From contig JAAEOI010000614.1 of the NCBI GenBank assembly GCA_024244665.1, positions 1-6,443 of the forward strand: a stretch of DNA of 6,443 bases, written 5' to 3'. Shown one piece after another: positions 6,374-6,443 of this stretch. Under the pieces are notes generated by a model, which saw only the letters and a program-made list of their open reading frames with translations, ran no database searches and was not told where the DNA came from. The position numbers and the translations under genes were made by a program. The number at the start of each line of letters is the position of its first letter. Positions within the stretch are counted from its first letter, which is position 1. The stretch is from Bacteroidota bacterium (GTDB lineage Bacteria > Bacteroidota > Bacteroidia > Bacteroidales > GCA-2748055).

Positions 6374-6443
6374 TTATTTGGTGGTGACTGGTTTGTTTGA
6401 GCGGCGGACGAAGCGTTCGTACCATAGGATCCACAGTGCAAAG
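6374..6443 (-). CDS. C-terminal end of a converging gene, probable membrane protein (partial)
   Basis: Reading the minus strand from the window end gives 22 codons and then TAA (complement of 6374-6376). The peptide has a hydrophobic, aromatic-rich start (FALWILWYERF) followed by a basic, polar tail (VRRSNKPVTTK). This is what the last transmembrane helix and cytoplasmic end of an inner-membrane protein look like. The fragment is too short to name a family, and the frame is inferred from composition, so it remains tentative. If real, it converges on the zinc ribbon gene and leaves a 125-base shared intergenic region. Confidence 0.45.
   Translation of the reverse strand, partial: FALWILWYERFVRRSNKPVTTK

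Noticed and set aside
6039..6434. 131-codon minus-strand open frame beginning MDPMVRTLRPP
   Set aside because: It runs antisense through the conserved zinc ribbon and across the hairpin region; its composition fits no family I know, and a neighbouring frame gives a more membrane-like C-terminus at the window end.
1..6443. CRISPR array, insertion sequence, integrase or phage genes
   Set aside because: No regularly spaced repeats, transposase-like or integrase-like proteins or terminal inverted repeats were seen; the genes look like ordinary chromosomal content.

Overview
This window looks like chromosomal DNA of a Bacteroidota bacterium, probably of the Bacteroidales/Marinilabiliales type. 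That is inferred from protein character: membrane-anchored M23 peptidases with an N-terminal FKFNP-type motif, a short 'LFAQD' signal peptide end, a very short MerR regulator of Bacteroidota type, and weak Shine-Dalgarno sequences. No 16S or other lineage marker is present, so the rank is tentative.

Left part (1-2912): three tandem, same-strand paralogues of a membrane-anchored M23 (LytM/peptidase M23) metallopeptidase. The first is cut by the window edge. Each has, or is inferred to have, a short cytoplasmic N-terminus, one transmembrane helix, a periplasmic helical/coiled region and a C-terminal M23 domain. Copies 1 and 3 keep all expected catalytic and zinc residues. Copy 2 keeps the zinc ligands but has Cys where the catalytic His of the YxH motif should be.

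Middle (2920-4007): a secreted CapA/PGA_cap-type metallophosphatase-fold protein follows copy 3 after 7 bases, so it is probably co-transcribed with the peptidases. A hairpin followed by a T-tract closes this envelope operon. A candidate Bacteroidota-type promoter (TTTG-N19-TAAATTGG) overlaps that terminator and could start the next unit.

Right part (4042-6248): a tight three-gene unit with gaps of 2 and 3 bases. It encodes a short MerR-family regulator, a Nif3/DUF34 dinuclear-metal protein with a PII-like insertion, and a coiled-coil protein with a C4 zinc ribbon (DUF164/CdsZ-like).

End (6249-6443): a 125-base convergent intergenic region with a nested, imperfect hairpin, then the last 22 codons of a minus-strand gene with a membrane-protein-like C-terminus. 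No RNA gene, CRISPR array, insertion sequence or phage feature was recognised. The most unusual items are the peptidase triplication with one probably inactive copy and the structured convergent intergenic element. No clear new multi-gene system is visible.
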